The notes below the pieces were generated by a model, which saw only the letters and a list, made by a program, of their open reading frames with translations, did no database searches and was not told where the DNA came from. The position numbers were made by a program, and so were the translations under genes. Of a DNA stretch of 64,000 nucleotides, positions 18,187 to 26,333 are shown piece by piece; the stretch's first letter is position 1; every line of letters starts with the position of its first letter. Source of the DNA: Nitrospira sp. (GTDB lineage: Bacteria; Nitrospirota; Thermodesulfovibrionia; Thermodesulfovibrionales; Dissulfurispiraceae); contig NSJL01000008.1 in the NCBI GenBank assembly GCA_002634385.1, positions 62,001-126,000 of the forward strand, written 5' to 3'.

Positions 18187-20868
18187 GTGAGAAACAGACT
18201 CCTCCTTCTCCTCCTCGTCTGTTTCTCCTTCTCTTTTTTCTTCCGTCCTGCTGCGGCACACTCTTCCTCTCCCGGCGGGGAGCCGGTAACACGCATCGAG
18301 GTGAACGGTCTCACCTCCATACCCAGGAAGGACTTCCTGGATCTGCTCAATCTGAAGACAGGGGTCCCGCTCGACAGAACTGCGGTGGGCGCGGGGATAC
18401 GGAGGGCCTTTTTGACAGGGAACTTCGACGATATTGAGATCGAGCGCCCCGACAGCGACCCCCGACTGGTGAGAGTTTCCGTCCGCGAGAAAAAGACGGT
18501 CGCCTCTCTGAAGATCCGGGGAAATGATCATTTCTCCGGAAGATTCATAAAAAAACACCTGGATATACGAAAGGGGGATCGGGTAAACGCCCTTCGGCTC
18601 CGGAATGCCATAAGAGGCTTGAAGAGCGAGATGGAAAAAAGGGGTTTTCCCGAGGCCCGGGCAGATTACTCCCTGCTTCCTGAAAAGGGGAACCGGGTGA
18701 AGGTTGTGGTGGATATTCAGGAAGGCAAACCGGAAATCATCCGGAAACTCCGGATCTCCGAGCCCGACAACAGTGTGCGCTCTTTCCTGAAACTCTCGGA
18801 AGGGGATATCTTCGACCGTACGAAAATGGAGAGCCTGAGCACCAGGATGACGGGTCTCTACAAGCGGAAAGGGTACATCGAGACCGCCCTCTCGTATTCC
18901 TTTCATGAAGGGCTCCTCTCCATTACGGTACACCCGGGAAGAAAGCTCACCGTTGCTTTTATGGGGAATACAACGATTTCCACAAAGGAGTTGATGAAAG
19001 AGGTGCCCTTCTTCGAGCTCAATGAGTTCAGCGAGGACCTGCTGGAGGAGACAAAGGAGAGAATCGTTGCCCTTTACCATAAATACGGATACCCCTATGC
19101 GCAGGTAGCACCGGTGCAGACCGTCGACGCTTCCGGCATACGTATCGACTTTTTCCTTTATGAAGGAGAACAGTACCGGGTGGGCTCCGTCGCTTTCGAA
19201 GGGGTAACGATTTCCCGTGAAAAACTGCGGGATATCTTCTCCCTGCGTGCCGGGGATTACTACAATCCCGATTTCCTCGAATCCGATACGGATACCCTTC
19301 TCGAGTTTTATCATGCCCTTGGGTACATCCATGTGGAAGTCCAGGAACCCGGGGTGCAGCTGCACCAGAACAGGGCAGACGTTCTTTTCAGGATAAAAGA
19401 GGGTCCCCAGGTAACGGTATATGCAATAAAAATAACGGGAAACAAGGCGATTCCCGGAGATGTCCTGTCGAAAGCGGTGACGGTGAAGGAGGGACAGCCC
19501 TATAACGAGGTCGATATTGCTGATACGAGAAGAAAGATACTGGAGCTCTACAACAAGCAGGGGTATCCGGATGCCCGTGTCTCCGTCGAAAGGGAAATAG
19601 CGGAGGGGCATGCAGAGGTTACTTTTACTCTCCATGAGGGAGAGCTCACCCGGTTCGGCAAGTCCATCATCACCGGAAATGAGCGCACCAGGCAGCAGAT
19701 CATCACCAGGGAGTTCCTGCATTCCGAAGGTGCTCCCTTTGATAACAGTCTACTCCTGAAAGAGAGACAGGAGCTCTATCGCCTCGGGCTCTTCACCGAC
19801 ATCGAGATCACCCCTTCGGAGAAAACAGACAGTCAGAGAGATATCATTTACCGGGTCAAGGAGGCGAATGCCGGGGCAGTGGAAGTGGGATTCGGGTATG
19901 GAGAGTATGAAAGGTACCGGGGCTTTCTCGATATCAGCTACCGGAATCTCTGGGGGATGAACCGGCAGGCCTCTTTCAGGACGGAGCTGAGCTCGCTGGA
20001 GCAGCGCTATATCCTTTCCTACAACGAGCCCTGGTTCCTGGTCAGGGACTTTACCCTGAAAGCGGCGCTCCTGTACGAGGACAGAAAAGAAAGAAATATC
20101 GATACGAATGAGATACGCTACCAACTTGTCCGGAAAACCGCCACTGCCGGTGTGGAAAAAAAGCTCAGTGAGCGGATAAAGGCGGAGCTGTATTATGATT
20201 TCTCCGTGGTCAAAACAACCGATGTGAAACCGGATGTAGTCCTGAGCCGGGAGGATATCGGCACCCTGATTATCAGCGGGCTCCGTCCGGGTGTGATCTA
20301 CGACAGCCGGGATAATCCCTTCGAGCCCCGGAAAGGGGTGCTTGCCGGCCTCTCCTTCAAAGTCGCCTCCTCCGTCCTCTTCTCCGAAACCGACTTCCTG
20401 AAATTGACGCTGTACGGCAACAAATACCAGGGCCTCGGGAAGAGGTTCGTCCTTGCCCTTTCGACAAAGGGGGGAGCGGCCGTGGGATTCGGAGCCACAC
20501 GGGAGCTGCCGATCGTGGAGAGATTCTTCCTTGGCGGCAGAACTACGGTACGGGGATACGAGCAGGACACCCTCGGGCCCAAGGGGTCCGACGGCACTCC
20601 CACCGGTGGAAATGCCTTTCTTATGGGAAGTGCGGAATTGAGAAGCGATATCGGGAAAGGGTTCGGCATTGTCACCTTCTTCGATGCGGGGAACGTCTGG
20701 AGGAAGATAGAGGATTTCGACCTTTCCGATCTGCGGTATACCACAGGCCTCGGTATCCGCTATACTACTCCCGTAGGTCCGTTTCGGATAGATTACGGAC
20801 ACAAGCTGAACAGAGAGCAGGGGGAGAGCAGAAGTGAGATCCATTTCAGTCTCGGGCATGCATTCTAG
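18187..20868 (+). CDS. Omp85-family outer-membrane assembly protein (BamA/TamA-like) with about seven POTRA domains
   Basis: 893 residues from a GTG at 18187 preceded by GCAGGA; the longer frame back to 18025 overlaps tamB and is not used. A signal peptide (about 1-24, cut after AAA) precedes consecutive POTRA-like repeats at roughly 34-103, 104-181, 182-253, 254-329, 330-408, 409-487 and 488-561, each with the beta-alpha-alpha-beta-beta pattern and a Gly-Tyr/Gly-Phe turn (KRGFPEA, KYGYPYA, ALGYIHV, KQGYPDA). The 16-strand barrel fills 562-893, with the family motif VRGYEQDTLGP and a terminal Phe. BamA normally has five POTRAs and TamA three. Its place behind tamB suggests a TamA-like role, but the POTRA number would also suit a BamA. 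The TAG stop shares bases with an inverted-repeat element. Confidence 0.9.
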   Translation: MRNRLLLLLLVCFSFSFFFRPAAAHSSSPGGEPVTRIEVNGLTSIPRKDFLDLLNLKTGVPLDRTAVGAGIRRAFLTGNFDDIEIERPDSDPRLVRVSVREKKTVASLKIRGNDHFSGRFIKKHLDIRKGDRVNALRLRNAIRGLKSEMEKRGFPEARADYSLLPEKGNRVKVVVDIQEGKPEIIRKLRISEPDNSVRSFLKLSEGDIFDRTKMESLSTRMTGLYKRKGYIETALSYSFHEGLLSITVHPGRKLTVAFMGNTTISTKELMKEVPFFELNEFSEDLLEETKERIVALYHKYGYPYAQVAPVQTVDASGIRIDFFLYEGEQYRVGSVAFEGVTISREKLRDIFSLRAGDYYNPDFLESDTDTLLEFYHALGYIHVEVQEPGVQLHQNRADVLFRIKEGPQVTVYAIKITGNKAIPGDVLSKAVTVKEGQPYNEVDIADTRRKILELYNKQGYPDARVSVEREIAEGHAEVTFTLHEGELTRFGKSIITGNERTRQQIITREFLHSEGAPFDNSLLLKERQELYRLGLFTDIEITPSEKTDSQRDIIYRVKEANAGAVEVGFGYGEYERYRGFLDISYRNLWGMNRQASFRTELSSLEQRYILSYNEPWFLVRDFTLKAALLYEDRKERNIDTNEIRYQLVRKTATAGVEKKLSERIKAELYYDFSVVKTTDVKPDVVLSREDIGTLIISGLRPGVIYDSRDNPFEPRKGVLAGLSFKVASSVLFSETDFLKLTLYGNKYQGLGKRFVLALSTKGGAAVGFGATRELPIVERFFLGGRTTVRGYEQDTLGPKGSDGTPTGGNAFLMGSAELRSDIGKGFGIVTFFDAGNVWRKIEDFDLSDLRYTTGLGIRYTTPVGPFRIDYGHKLNREQGESRSEIHFSLGHAF

Positions 20869-21043
20869 GTCGTGTACGCAAATTGTTTCTACTGCGACCG
20901 GCTGCAGGCTTCCCGGGCTGCGTTGGCAGGGGGAAAATAGTTCTCAACGTAGCTCTGCTACGCCTCCGGGCTCTTTTACCCTGCCGCCTTGCCCGAAAAA
21001 CCTTCGCCCGGTCTCGTTACGAAACAATTTGCGTACACGACCT
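20867..21043. repeat. Inverted-repeat element, copy A (177 bp, 23-bp perfect terminal repeats)
   Basis: Bases 20867-20889 are the exact reverse complement of 21021-21043. Inside is a second imperfect hairpin (GGGCTGCGTTGGCAGGG near 20921 against CCCTGCCGCCTTGCCC near 20980) with a GTAGC-TCT-GCTAC tip. The element resembles copy B (31740-31987) and, at its ends, copy C (41191-41243). It has no transposase ORF, so it is MITE- or REP-like. It begins in the stop codon of the Omp85 gene and ends at the 5' end of the SurA-N-like gene. Confidence 0.85.
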
Positions 21044-21535
21044 GGCAGGGGAAAGAGTATCGTTTTCTTCCTCTTCTCTCTTCTTTTCTCCGCTGCTGTC
21101 GTTTCCGCTGAGGTGATCGACAGGGTAGTGGCTTTTGTGGATGATACCGCCATCACCCTCTCGGAATTCAGGGAGAACTATGCAGTGCTGAAGAAATCCA
21201 TGCCCTCCGTTGTGGAGGAGGAGGTGTTGGATACCATGATCAACCGGGTTCTCCTCCTCAAAGAGGCGCAGAAGATGCGCCTCGAGGCCCCGGACAGGGA
21301 CGAAATGCTGAAGGACTATATCGATGTGCGCATCAAATCAGCGGTGATCATCAAAGAAGAGGAGATAGAGAGGTTTTACCGGGAGCAGCGGGAAGGGTTC
21401 AAGGGAAAAGAATATATAACGGTGCGGGATGAAATAGAGAGGTATCTCTTCGAGCTCGAGACGAACAGGCAGTTAAAAAGACATCTCGAGGAGCTGCGTT
21501 CCGGCGCCGAGATCAGCGTGTCGCTCAAAGAATAA
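21029..21535 (+). CDS. SurA N-domain-like periplasmic protein (no PPIase domain), start uncertain
   Basis: About 168 residues. After a hydrophobic signal peptide (VFFLFSLLFSAAVVSA, then EVIDR) comes a SurA/trigger-factor-like helical chaperone segment: DRVVAFVDDTAITLSEFREN, and a late EYITVRDEIERYLFELETN that matches the C-terminal helix of SurA. The parvulin PPIase domain is absent, so it is a short SurA-like protein, probably an outer-membrane-protein chaperone serving the Omp85/TamB pair upstream. The start is a problem: no ATG or GTG precedes the signal peptide. A TTG at 21029 lies inside the right arm of element copy A; an AUC codon at 21059 has a good AGGGGA SD six bases upstream. The element may have removed the original start. 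Its 3' end overlaps the convergent GNAT gene by 11 bp. Confidence 0.7.
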   Translation: MRTRPGRGKSIVFFLFSLLFSAAVVSAEVIDRVVAFVDDTAITLSEFRENYAVLKKSMPSVVEEEVLDTMINRVLLLKEAQKMRLEAPDRDEMLKDYIDVRIKSAVIIKEEEIERFYREQREGFKGKEYITVRDEIERYLFELETNRQLKRHLEELRSGAEISVSLKE

Positions 21536-21995
21536 TGATGACCGCATGTTCGTTGCATTCGGGGAATTTCGGGCATTTCAGGCAATCTCCCCATATCTTG
21601 TGGGGGAGCTTCACCTTATCGATCTCCTTGAATCCCATCTTTTCGAAGAATTCCGGAAGGTAGGTGAGGGCGAATACCCTCTTGATTCCCAACTCCCTGG
21701 CATCGCGCAGGCATCTTTTCAGGAGCGCCGTACCGACGCCGCGCCCCTGATCCTCCCGTCTGACCGCGAGTGATCTCACTTCCGCCAGATCCTCCCATAC
21801 CACACGGAGGGCGCATATGCCCCTCAGCTCTCCTGATTCCTCATAAATGAAAAAATCCCGTACGTTTTCATAGAGGTCGTTCAGCGCCCTCGGGAGCATC
21901 TCTTCATTTTTCGCAAACCCATTGATAAGCTTGTGAATGCTCTTTACATCCGCTATCTTTGCCCTGCGTACTTTCAACGCCTTACGTACTTTCAA
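21525..21995 (-). CDS. GNAT N-acetyltransferase (short ArgA-like)
   Basis: 156 residues with a GNAT fold. The acetyl-CoA pyrophosphate loop is RREDQGRGVGTALL, preceded by the AEVRSLAV strand, and the ALTYLPEFFEKMGFKEIDK segment is typical of short N-acetylglutamate synthase-like enzymes. A C-terminal cysteine cluster (DCLKCPKFPECN) is seen in many ArgA-like proteins from anaerobes. Arginine biosynthesis (N-acetylglutamate formation) is therefore plausible but not proven. The start is a TTG at 21995, overlapping korC by 14 bp; the first 18 bases are almost exactly repeated (21995-21978 and 21977-21960), so a second TTG at 21977 is an equal candidate. Confidence 0.8.
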   Translation of the reverse strand: MKVRKALKVRRAKIADVKSIHKLINGFAKNEEMLPRALNDLYENVRDFFIYEESGELRGICALRVVWEDLAEVRSLAVRREDQGRGVGTALLKRCLRDARELGIKRVFALTYLPEFFEKMGFKEIDKVKLPHKIWGDCLKCPKFPECNEHAVIIIL

Positions 21996-22563
21996 CGAAA
22001 TGATATCCTTTCATGATTAATTCCCTGTTTGCCCGCAGGGATTCCTTCCGGTGCACAGGGGTTATTTCCCCGACCGCCTTCAGAGCGGAATCGAGGGTGA
22101 GGCAGCCGGTGGCGGCAACAAACGCTCCCATCATCACCATATTTGCCCCTTTGGTGCTTTTCAGTGAGGCAGCAATCTCGCTGGCGGATACCTTCCGGAC
22201 CGAGATGTCCTCTCTGCAGTCCACGGGGGAGATGAGGGAGGAATCGTACAGAAGGAGTCCTCCAGGAAGCAGCTTCCCGGAAAAACGCCGGTAGGAGGCC
22301 TCGTTCATTACCATGAGAATGCCGGGGTTCCTGATGACAGGGGAGCCGATCATCTCCTGTGAGATGATTACCGTGCAATTTGCGGTCCCCCCCCTCATTT
22401 CCGCGCCGTAGGAGGGAAACCAGGTGACTTCCCGGGCATCGAGCATGGCGGCGTAGGTGATGAGTCTTCCGAGAAACAGGATGCCCTGCCCCCCGGAACC
22501 GGCGATAATAATACGCTTTTCACCATATTTTCCCCCTTCCTCTTTCCCTGGCGTGTGCTTCAT
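21982..22563 (-). CDS. korC: 2-oxoacid:ferredoxin oxidoreductase gamma subunit
   Basis: 193 residues of the pyruvate/2-ketoacid ferredoxin oxidoreductase gamma domain. It starts with RIIIAGSGGQGILFLGRLI and contains SYGAEMRGGTANCTVIIS, both family signatures. With the beta subunit encoded 13 bases upstream it would form part of a CoA-dependent 2-oxoglutarate (or other 2-oxoacid) oxidoreductase making acyl-CoA, CO2 and reduced ferredoxin. The ATG at 22563 is preferred because a GGAAGAGGGGGA ribosome site adjoins it; longer in-frame starts would overlap korB. No alpha or delta subunit gene lies next to this pair. Confidence 0.9.
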   Translation of the reverse strand: MKHTPGKEEGGKYGEKRIIIAGSGGQGILFLGRLITYAAMLDAREVTWFPSYGAEMRGGTANCTVIISQEMIGSPVIRNPGILMVMNEASYRRFSGKLLPGGLLLYDSSLISPVDCREDISVRKVSASEIAASLKSTKGANMVMMGAFVAATGCLTLDSALKAVGEITPVHRKESLRANRELIMKGYHFVEST

Positions 22564-22576
22564 TCCCCCTCTTCCT

Positions 22577-23326
22577 TTACCGGGCATTCCCCTTTTTCTC
22601 TTTGAGGACACCCAATGTATACTCTTCGAGCATGTTCTCCCTCATCCATTCCACTGCCGCAACGGGGGAGAGCCCCCAATCAGTGGGACAGGGGGACAGA
22701 ATCTCGACCAGGTTGAACCCTTTCCCCTCCATCTGGTTCCGGAAAGCCCTTTCGATCATTTTTTTTGCAAAAGCGAGGTTTTTGCCGGAATCGACGGCAA
22801 CCCTTGCAATGAAAGAGGCAGCATCAATGGAGACGAGGAGCTCGGCAACGTGAAGGGGATGTCCTTCGGTGGCGAAACATCTCCCCTTTGGAGTGGTGGT
22901 TGTCTTCTGTCCGGTGAGGGTAGTGGGGGCCATCTGCCCGCCGGTCATTCCATAGGTGGCATTATTGACAAAAAAGACCGTAATATTTTCCCCTCTGTTT
23001 GCAGCATGAATGATCTCCGCCGTCCCGATGGCCGCCAGATCTCCATCCCCCTGATAAGAGAAGATAATCCTGTCGGGGAGTATCCGTTTCATTCCGGTGG
23101 CTGCGGCAGGGGGCCGTCCATGTGCGACCTCGAGAATATCGAAGTTGAAATAATCGTACGCAAAAACCGCACACCCGACGGGGGCTATGCCGATACACCT
23201 CTCACGGATGCCCAGTGAATCGATCACCTCGGCAATCAGACGATGGATAAGGCTGTGGCCGCAGCCGGGACAAAAACGGAAAGGGGTCTTCTTCAGACTC
23301 GCCGGCCTCGTAAAGACTTTCATCAT
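22577..23326 (-). CDS. korB: 2-oxoacid:ferredoxin oxidoreductase beta subunit (TPP-binding)
   Basis: 249 residues. The TPP-binding motif GDGDLAAIGTAEIIHAANRG is intact and ends with the usual NN pair (VFFVNN). RFCPGCGHSLIHRLI near the N-terminus is the beta-subunit cysteine motif, and TYGMTGGQMAPTT is diagnostic of KorB/VorB-type rather than PorB. It should bind TPP and decarboxylate the 2-oxoacid with an alpha subunit, which is missing here. Two adjacent ATGs (23326, 23323) lie just 7 bases after a TATAAT, with no SD, so the mRNA may be leaderless. The substrate (2-oxoglutarate or branched-chain or aryl) cannot be told from this subunit. Confidence 0.9.
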   Translation of the reverse strand: MMKVFTRPASLKKTPFRFCPGCGHSLIHRLIAEVIDSLGIRERCIGIAPVGCAVFAYDYFNFDILEVAHGRPPAAATGMKRILPDRIIFSYQGDGDLAAIGTAEIIHAANRGENITVFFVNNATYGMTGGQMAPTTLTGQKTTTTPKGRCFATEGHPLHVAELLVSIDAASFIARVAVDSGKNLAFAKKMIERAFRNQMEGKGFNLVEILSPCPTDWGLSPVAAVEWMRENMLEEYTLGVLKEKKGNAR

Positions 23327-23333
23327 GGCTGTA

Positions 23334-23339
23334 ATTATA
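23334..23339 (-). promoter_or_regulatory. Consensus -10 box of korB
   Basis: A perfect TATAAT ends 7 bases before the korB ATG, placing the transcription start at or next to the start codon. I see no good -35 at 16-18 bp. Confidence 0.45.
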
Positions 23340-23401
23340 CCACACACTTCATGCGGAGCAGAGGGCTTTCCTTGACGGAATCCCTTTCTGCAACGATACG
23401 A

Positions 23402-23429
23402 TTGCCTGTAAGAGGTAATCCTCTATAAT
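23402..23429 (+). promoter_or_regulatory. Likely sigma70-type promoter of treZ
   Basis: TTGCCT, a 16-bp spacer and TATAAT lie about 70 bases before the treZ ATG, giving a 5' leader of roughly 60 bases. Confidence 0.5.
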
Positions 23430-23497
23430 TAAAGTAGAGTCTCACTTATATACGTTGCTGCGTATCGTCTTGCCCCCGATGAGAGAAGGAGGAATCT

Positions 23498-25366
23498 ATG
23501 AGAATCGGAGCATATTACCTCAGGAGCGGGACCTGTGAATTCAGTGTCTGGGCCCCCTTCGCCCGGAAAGTAGAGCTCAAGATAGTGTATCCGGAGGAAA
23601 GGCTTTTGCCCATGGCGAGAGATGAAAAGGGATACTGGACGACTACCGGTGAGAATATCCTTCCCGGAGCAAAGTACCTGTACCGCATTGATGAGGCCAA
23701 AGAGAGACCCGACCCCGCCTCTCACTTCCAGCCCGACGGCGTCCATGGCCCCTCGCAGGTGGTGGACCACCACGCATTTCCCTGGGAGGACGGAGAATGG
23801 AAAGGCATGGATCTCCGCAGGATGATCTTTTACGAGGTGCATGTGGGAGCGTTCACCCCGGAGGGCACTTTCGATGGAGTGGTTGCGCGCCTTGACGAGC
23901 TGAAAGATCTGGGCATTACCGTGCTTCTGCTTATGCCGGTGGCCCAATGTCCCGGCTGCAGGAATTGGGGGTATGATGGCGTCTTCCCCTTTGCAGTGCA
24001 GGATTCCTATGGAGGGCCCGAGGGGCTGAAGCGGCTGGTGAACGAATGTCACAAGAGGGGGCTGGGCGTTAAATTGGACGTCGTGTACAATCATCTCGGA
24101 CCGGAGGGGTGTTACGTATGCGAGTACGGGCCCTTCTTTACCAACGCCTATAAGAGCCCCTGGGGCGAGGCGATAAACTTCGACGGGGAATACAGCGACG
24201 AAGTGAGGAACTTCTTTATTCAGAATGCCCATTACTGGTTCCGGCACTACCATATCGATGTCCTCCGTATGGATGCCGCAGACAGGATCTATGATATCAG
24301 CGCTTATCCCTTTCTCCAGGAGCTTGCCGATGAGGTAGATGCATCGGCCCGGCAGGAAGGAAGGAAATGCTTCCTCATTGCCGAAGCCGACCAGAACGAC
24401 CCGAAGCTCTTGCGCCCGAAGGAAAAAGGCGGGTTCGGCCTCGATGCACAGTGGTGCGACGACTTCCACCACTGCATCCATGTGCTCCTCACCGGCGAAA
24501 AAGAGGGGTACTATCTCGATTACGGGAAGATCGGGCAATTGGCAAAATCGTTCAGGGAGGGGTTTGCGTACAGCGGAGAGTACTCCCCGTACCGGAAGTG
24601 CCGCAGGGGACAACCTTCAACGGACATACCGGGCTACCGTTTTGTGGTGTTTTCCCAAAACCACGACCAGGTAGGGAACCGTATGGCGGGAGACCGCCTT
24701 TCCGCTCTCGTGCATTTCGAGGCGCTGAAGCTTGCAGCCGGAACAGTGCTCCTCTCTCCTTTCCTGCCCCTCCTCTTCATGGGCGAAGAGTATGGGGAGG
24801 AGGCTCCTTTCCATTATTTTGTCAACCACATCGACCCCGAGCTGATCAAGGCGGTGCGGGAGGGGAGAAAGAGTGAATTCACCTCCTTTGCCTGGGAGGA
24901 GGAGCCACCGGATCCCGAGTCGGAAGAGACCTTTCTCCGTTCCAGGATACAATGGGAAAAAAGGGAGCAGGGCAAGCACCGCACGCTGCTTGCTCTTTAT
25001 AAGGCTTTGATTAAACTGAGGAAAGAGACACCAGCCCTCTCCAACTGCGATAAGAGCCTTTTGGAAGTGATGGCCTATGAAGAGGAGAAGGTGCTCCTGC
25101 TGAAAAGATGGCAGGAAGAGGAAAACAGTTTTGTCTTTTGTGCATTCAATTATAAGACAGCGGACACCCGTATCTTTCTGGGGGATTTTATCGAGGAGGG
25201 GAGGTGGAGGAGGGCTTTGGACTCTTCCGATGTCCAATGGGGCGGCCCGGGATCGCTTCTTCCGGACGAACTGCACGCTGCCGAGGCAATCTTCTTGAGA
25301 GAGCACAGCTTTGCCCTGTTTATTATGAAAAAACAGCGGAAAAACGATTTTACCCCCGGCCCATGA
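23498..25366 (+). CDS. treZ: Malto-oligosyltrehalose trehalohydrolase
   Basis: 622 residues, GH13 family. It releases trehalose from maltooligosyltrehalose in the TreY/TreZ pathway from glycogen or maltodextrin. An N-terminal CBM48-like domain (about 1-95, CEFSVWAPFARKVELKI) is followed by the (beta/alpha)8 barrel with YEVHVGAFTPEGTFDGV, DVVYNHLGPEG, the nucleophile region VLRMDAADRI, the acid/base region LIAEADQND and the third carboxylate in FSQNHDQVGNR. FMGEEYGEEAPF and a C-terminal beta domain complete it. AGGAGG precedes the ATG. No treY is in the window. The 3' end overlaps the convergent ppx gene by 17 bp. Confidence 0.93.
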   Translation: MRIGAYYLRSGTCEFSVWAPFARKVELKIVYPEERLLPMARDEKGYWTTTGENILPGAKYLYRIDEAKERPDPASHFQPDGVHGPSQVVDHHAFPWEDGEWKGMDLRRMIFYEVHVGAFTPEGTFDGVVARLDELKDLGITVLLLMPVAQCPGCRNWGYDGVFPFAVQDSYGGPEGLKRLVNECHKRGLGVKLDVVYNHLGPEGCYVCEYGPFFTNAYKSPWGEAINFDGEYSDEVRNFFIQNAHYWFRHYHIDVLRMDAADRIYDISAYPFLQELADEVDASARQEGRKCFLIAEADQNDPKLLRPKEKGGFGLDAQWCDDFHHCIHVLLTGEKEGYYLDYGKIGQLAKSFREGFAYSGEYSPYRKCRRGQPSTDIPGYRFVVFSQNHDQVGNRMAGDRLSALVHFEALKLAAGTVLLSPFLPLLFMGEEYGEEAPFHYFVNHIDPELIKAVREGRKSEFTSFAWEEEPPDPESEETFLRSRIQWEKREQGKHRTLLALYKALIKLRKETPALSNCDKSLLEVMAYEEEKVLLLKRWQEEENSFVFCAFNYKTADTRIFLGDFIEEGRWRRALDSSDVQWGGPGSLLPDELHAAEAIFLREHSFALFIMKKQRKNDFTPGP

Positions 25367-26333
25367 GGGACGACTGTCCTTCTGAGAGAATGCCTTCCAG
25401 GAGACCGTAATCGCTGATGGTGATACGGTTCTTCTTCATAATCTCCATGAGAATGAGTAAAATAAGAATACCCGGTACGATGATATCCGCACGATCAGGC
25501 CCCATCCCCCTGATGCCCGCCCTTTCCGCAACGGTCATTCCGGAAAGCTTTGCATGGAGTGTCTTCAAGGCAAGGTAGGTAATACGATGGTGGTGAACCC
25601 TTTCTCCGTCATAGGTTCCCAGTCCCAGATCGATAGCCGCGACAGTGGTTGCGGTGCCGCCGGTGGCGATCAACTCTCCCGAATTGAGGAGGACAGAGCG
25701 TAGATTATTCTTTAAGATATAGCGGTTAATTTCCTTATAAACATGCTGAATAGCCTTATGCAATTCCTCTGCAGTGGGGGGGTCGGAGTGCAAGAAAAGA
25801 TCGAAAAGCTTTACGGCCCCGATGGGGATGCTCCCCTTGCTCATCCCGTCTCCGCAAACGATTATTTCGGTACTACCCCCGCCCAGGTCAACAATGATAT
25901 CGGGCTTCTGTGCGGTGCCGTGCAGGATATCTCCACGGAGTCCCTTGAGAGTCAGCTCAGCCTCACGTTCCCCGGAGATTATCTCTATTCCGATGCCTGT
26001 CTCCTCCCGCGCCCTCTCGATGAAGGAGCGACTATCAATTGCTTCACGCAGTGCGCTTGTGCCCACCGCAATAACAGGCAGAGCCCCATATTCATTAAGT
26101 ATTTCTTTAAAAGAAGCAAGAATTCTTATTGATTTTTTTATTCCTTCCTTGTTCAGGGAGCCCGCCCTTTGTATGTTCTGCCCCAGTCGGGTAACAGAGC
26201 GCTCCTGCCGCATGCGAACTATTCTGCCTTCATGGAAACATCCGATGAGGAGCCTCAGGGTATTGCTCCCCACATCGATGACAGCCACGGGCGCCGGGCA
26301 GCGCTCTTTATTCTGTTGTATTGACAATGGCAA
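25350..26333 (-). CDS. ppx: Ppx/GppA exopolyphosphatase-family phosphatase
   Basis: 327 residues of the ASKHA-fold Ppx/GppA family, short form lacking the HD domain. It hydrolyses polyphosphate or pppGpp. The phosphate-binding motifs are visible: AVIDVGSNTLRLLIG, the GTSALREA segment, DLGGGSTEIIV and the ATGGTATTVAAIDL loop. The start is a TTG at 26333, overlapping proS by 26 bp, with AGGA five bases upstream; a GTG at 26288 would still keep the whole fold. The gene is probably cotranscribed with proS. Confidence 0.88.
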   Translation of the reverse strand: MPLSIQQNKERCPAPVAVIDVGSNTLRLLIGCFHEGRIVRMRQERSVTRLGQNIQRAGSLNKEGIKKSIRILASFKEILNEYGALPVIAVGTSALREAIDSRSFIERAREETGIGIEIISGEREAELTLKGLRGDILHGTAQKPDIIVDLGGGSTEIIVCGDGMSKGSIPIGAVKLFDLFLHSDPPTAEELHKAIQHVYKEINRYILKNNLRSVLLNSGELIATGGTATTVAAIDLGLGTYDGERVHHHRITYLALKTLHAKLSGMTVAERAGIRGMGPDRADIIVPGILILLILMEIMKKNRITISDYGLLEGILSEGQSSLMGRG

